A stretch of DNA of 6,434 nucleotides. Origin: Acidobacteriota bacterium. Lineage in GTDB: Bacteria; Acidobacteriota; UBA6911. A model generated the notes under the pieces. The model was not told the origin of the DNA and did not search any database. It saw only the letters and a list, made by a program, of their open reading frames with translations. Position numbers and translations under genes: made by a program. This document shows positions 5,778-6,434 of the stretch, one piece after another; position 1 is the first letter of the stretch; each line of letters begins with the position of its first letter. Location: positions 1 to 6,434 of the forward strand of contig JAIRVC010000100.1 of the NCBI GenBank assembly GCA_031254095.1, read 5' to 3'.

Positions 5778-6162
5778 ATCTTCTCCTCTCTACAGATTGA
5801 CGTCCCCGGTTTTATTTCGGGCAAAAGACACACCTTTGCAAATTAATCAACGTTTCCCAAAGGAAGCGCAGATGCCGGGAACTAAAAAATTAAAAAATCA
5901 ATTCAGGCGGAAGTCCGCAAAAGGAGAGAACGAGACGGGATCGGGGTTGGAAGGTTATGCTCCTGACGTGTATACGTCAGGAGCCATGCCAGGAGCATAA
6001 CCGTTCAGGATGCGAGTTCGTAATTTTCCGTTTGCGGGCGTTTGCCGCCCTGGGAATTTCAGGCTTCCCGCACGGGGAGCCGTACCGTTCGCATCACTGT
6101 CAGAATGTAAAAACAGGCTTCATGATATTTTCCTTATATACGTTGACCGAAATAAACGCGGA
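5778..6162. other. 385-nt non-coding, repeat-rich leader between the sulfur-carrier gene and the binding-protein operon
   Basis: No credible gene on either strand; short open frames here lack ribosome sites and protein character. From the binding-protein side outward it holds: an AT-rich patch (5883-5904); a small GC stem (5907-5910 with 5915-5918) whose minus-strand exit leads, after 6 nt, into two T6 runs, a marginal terminator; the nested inverted repeats at 5953-6002; and several short stems at 6036-6081 (for example 6036-6040 with 6046-6050, and 6062-6069 with 6074-6081). The size and structure fit a long regulated 5' leader of the operon, or a spacer with the end of the sulfur-carrier transcript. 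I could not identify a promoter with confidence. Confidence 0.55.
5953..6002. repeat. Nested, mutually exclusive inverted repeats (switch-like hairpin pair)
   Basis: Outer pair: 5953-5965 (GGTTATGCTCCTG) is perfectly complementary to 5990-6002, 13 bp. Inner pair: 5959-5969 is perfectly complementary to 5974-5984, 11 bp around a 4-nt loop. Both use 5959-5965, because CAGGAGC occurs twice (5978-5984 and 5990-5996). The RNA can therefore form a compact 11-bp tetraloop hairpin closed by a further 6-bp stem with a bulge, or a 13-bp stem with a large loop, and can exchange between them. No U run follows on either strand, so it is not a classical terminator. It lies about 175 nt upstream of the binding-protein start. 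Confidence 0.75.
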
Positions 6163-6384
6163 TTACCGGGTCAGCGTTATCTGGATAACGCCGCCGGGCT
6201 GCTCCTGCGCTTCGGCGCTCCATCCGGCTTTTTGCGCGATGCGCGTTACGTTGTCCCTTGCGGTTTCTGAATCCACCAGTACGCGCACCGCGCCCTTTTC
6301 CATATTTTTAATCGCCGCCTGCGCGAGCAGTACGGGTTGCGGGCAGGAAAGCCCGCGGGCATCGACGGTTTTCACGTCACTCAT
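6163..6384 (-). CDS. TusA/YedF-type sulfur-carrier protein
   Basis: A 73-residue single-domain SirA-like protein. The family motif CPxP is seen in LSCPQPVLL, with C14 the persulfide-carrying cysteine in TusA-type proteins. The segment VLVDSETARDNVTRIAQKAGW (about 36-56) resembles the N-terminal domain of YedF-like sulfurtransferase proteins more than E. coli TusA, but the C-terminal DsrE-like domain of full-length YedF is absent. It accepts or relays sulfane sulfur (possibly selenium) in the cytoplasm; in related genomes such proteins often accompany YeeE/YedE transporters, which I cannot see here. Start: ATG 6384 is chosen because AAGGAGA lies 6 nt upstream; a TTG at 6390 would sit directly on that site. 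It is separated from the binding-protein operon by 385 nt, so co-transcription is uncertain. A role in supplying sulfur for Fe-S cofactor assembly downstream is conceivable but inferred. Confidence 0.9.
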   Translation of the reverse strand: MSDVKTVDARGLSCPQPVLLAQAAIKNMEKGAVRVLVDSETARDNVTRIAQKAGWSAEAQEQPGGVIQITLTR

Positions 6385-6390
6385 AATCAA

Positions 6391-6397
6391 TCTCCTT
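6391..6397 (-). promoter_or_regulatory. Ribosome binding site fixing the sulfur-carrier start
   Basis: AAGGAGA on the minus strand, 6 nt before ATG 6384. It rules out the alternative TTG at 6390, which would have no spacing, and gives the 73-residue protein. Confidence 0.75.
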
Positions 6398-6434
6398 ATT
6401 TTTCTTTATACGCGCCCGCCCTACGCGGACGACC

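Noticed and set aside
5836..5850. FNR/CRP-like site (TTGCA-N5-ATCAA)
   Set aside because: One half-site is poor and spacing is one base too long; no clear promoter lies at the right distance.
5976..5992. Sigma-54-like -24/-12 element on the minus strand (CTGGCATGGCTCCTGA)
   Set aside because: The -24 GG is good and spacing fits, but the -12 reads GA instead of the near-invariant GC, and the bases are explained by the inverted repeat.
5953..6090. Cobalamin-riboswitch resemblance on the minus strand (GGGAA...TGAAATTCC...GGGCGG...CCCGC, then GTCAGGAGC further on)
   Set aside because: The match is partial: the upstream GGTGCC-like part and the GCCACTG element are missing, and the B12-box-like segment fits poorly. 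A covariance-model (Rfam) search would settle it; a significant cobalamin-family score would revive the idea.
6396..6434. Possible 3' end of an upstream minus-strand gene (12 open codons ending in TAA at 6398-6396, before the sulfur-carrier ribosome site)
   Set aside because: Too short to show protein character; another frame is also open through to the sulfur-carrier start. Sequence beyond the window would decide.

Overview
The window carries seven genes, all on the minus strand and tightly packed, from an anaerobic diderm (Gram-negative) bacterium. The diderm call rests on an outer-membrane porin-like protein with a Sec signal and a Tat-exported binding protein. The anaerobe call rests on oxygen-sensitive Fe-S enzyme families: a double-cubane reductase with its ATP-dependent activator, and a NifB-type radical SAM enzyme. 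I cannot assign a phylum; Desulfobacterota- or Deferribacterota-like lineages would fit, but that is a guess.

Layout in transcription order (right to left). (1) A small TusA/YedF-type sulfur-carrier protein (6384-6163). (2) A 385-nt stretch without a credible gene (6162-5778), rich in inverted repeats, including a pair of mutually exclusive hairpins. (3) A compact four-gene operon: Tat-exported ModA-like binding protein (5777-4920), NapH-like polyferredoxin membrane protein (4927-4157), NifB-type radical SAM protein (4160-3249), outer-membrane porin-like protein (3235-2024). The first three overlap by 8 and 4 nt; the porin follows after 13 nt. (4) A 70-nt gap with a perfect 12-bp hairpin. (5) A two-gene unit: double-cubane-cluster reductase of the HgdB/YjiM family (1953-796) and its activator ATPase of the HgdC/YjiL family (799-20), overlapping by 4 nt.

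How they may work together. The DCCP/activator pair is a known kind of system: the activator hydrolyses ATP to push low-potential electrons into an [8Fe-9S] double-cubane protein. The upstream operon is the unusual part. NifB makes the [8Fe-9S-C] precursor of nitrogenase cofactors, and every NifB signature motif I know is intact, yet no nitrogenase structural or scaffold gene is in view. Instead it is coupled to a membrane electron-transfer protein, a periplasmic binding protein exported by Tat rather than Sec, and a porin. That combination suggests a metal, oxyanion or cofactor uptake/maturation module linked to an 8Fe-type enzyme. This linkage is inference from gene order. A 17-bp-stem palindrome inside the activator coding sequence is a second unexpected feature.
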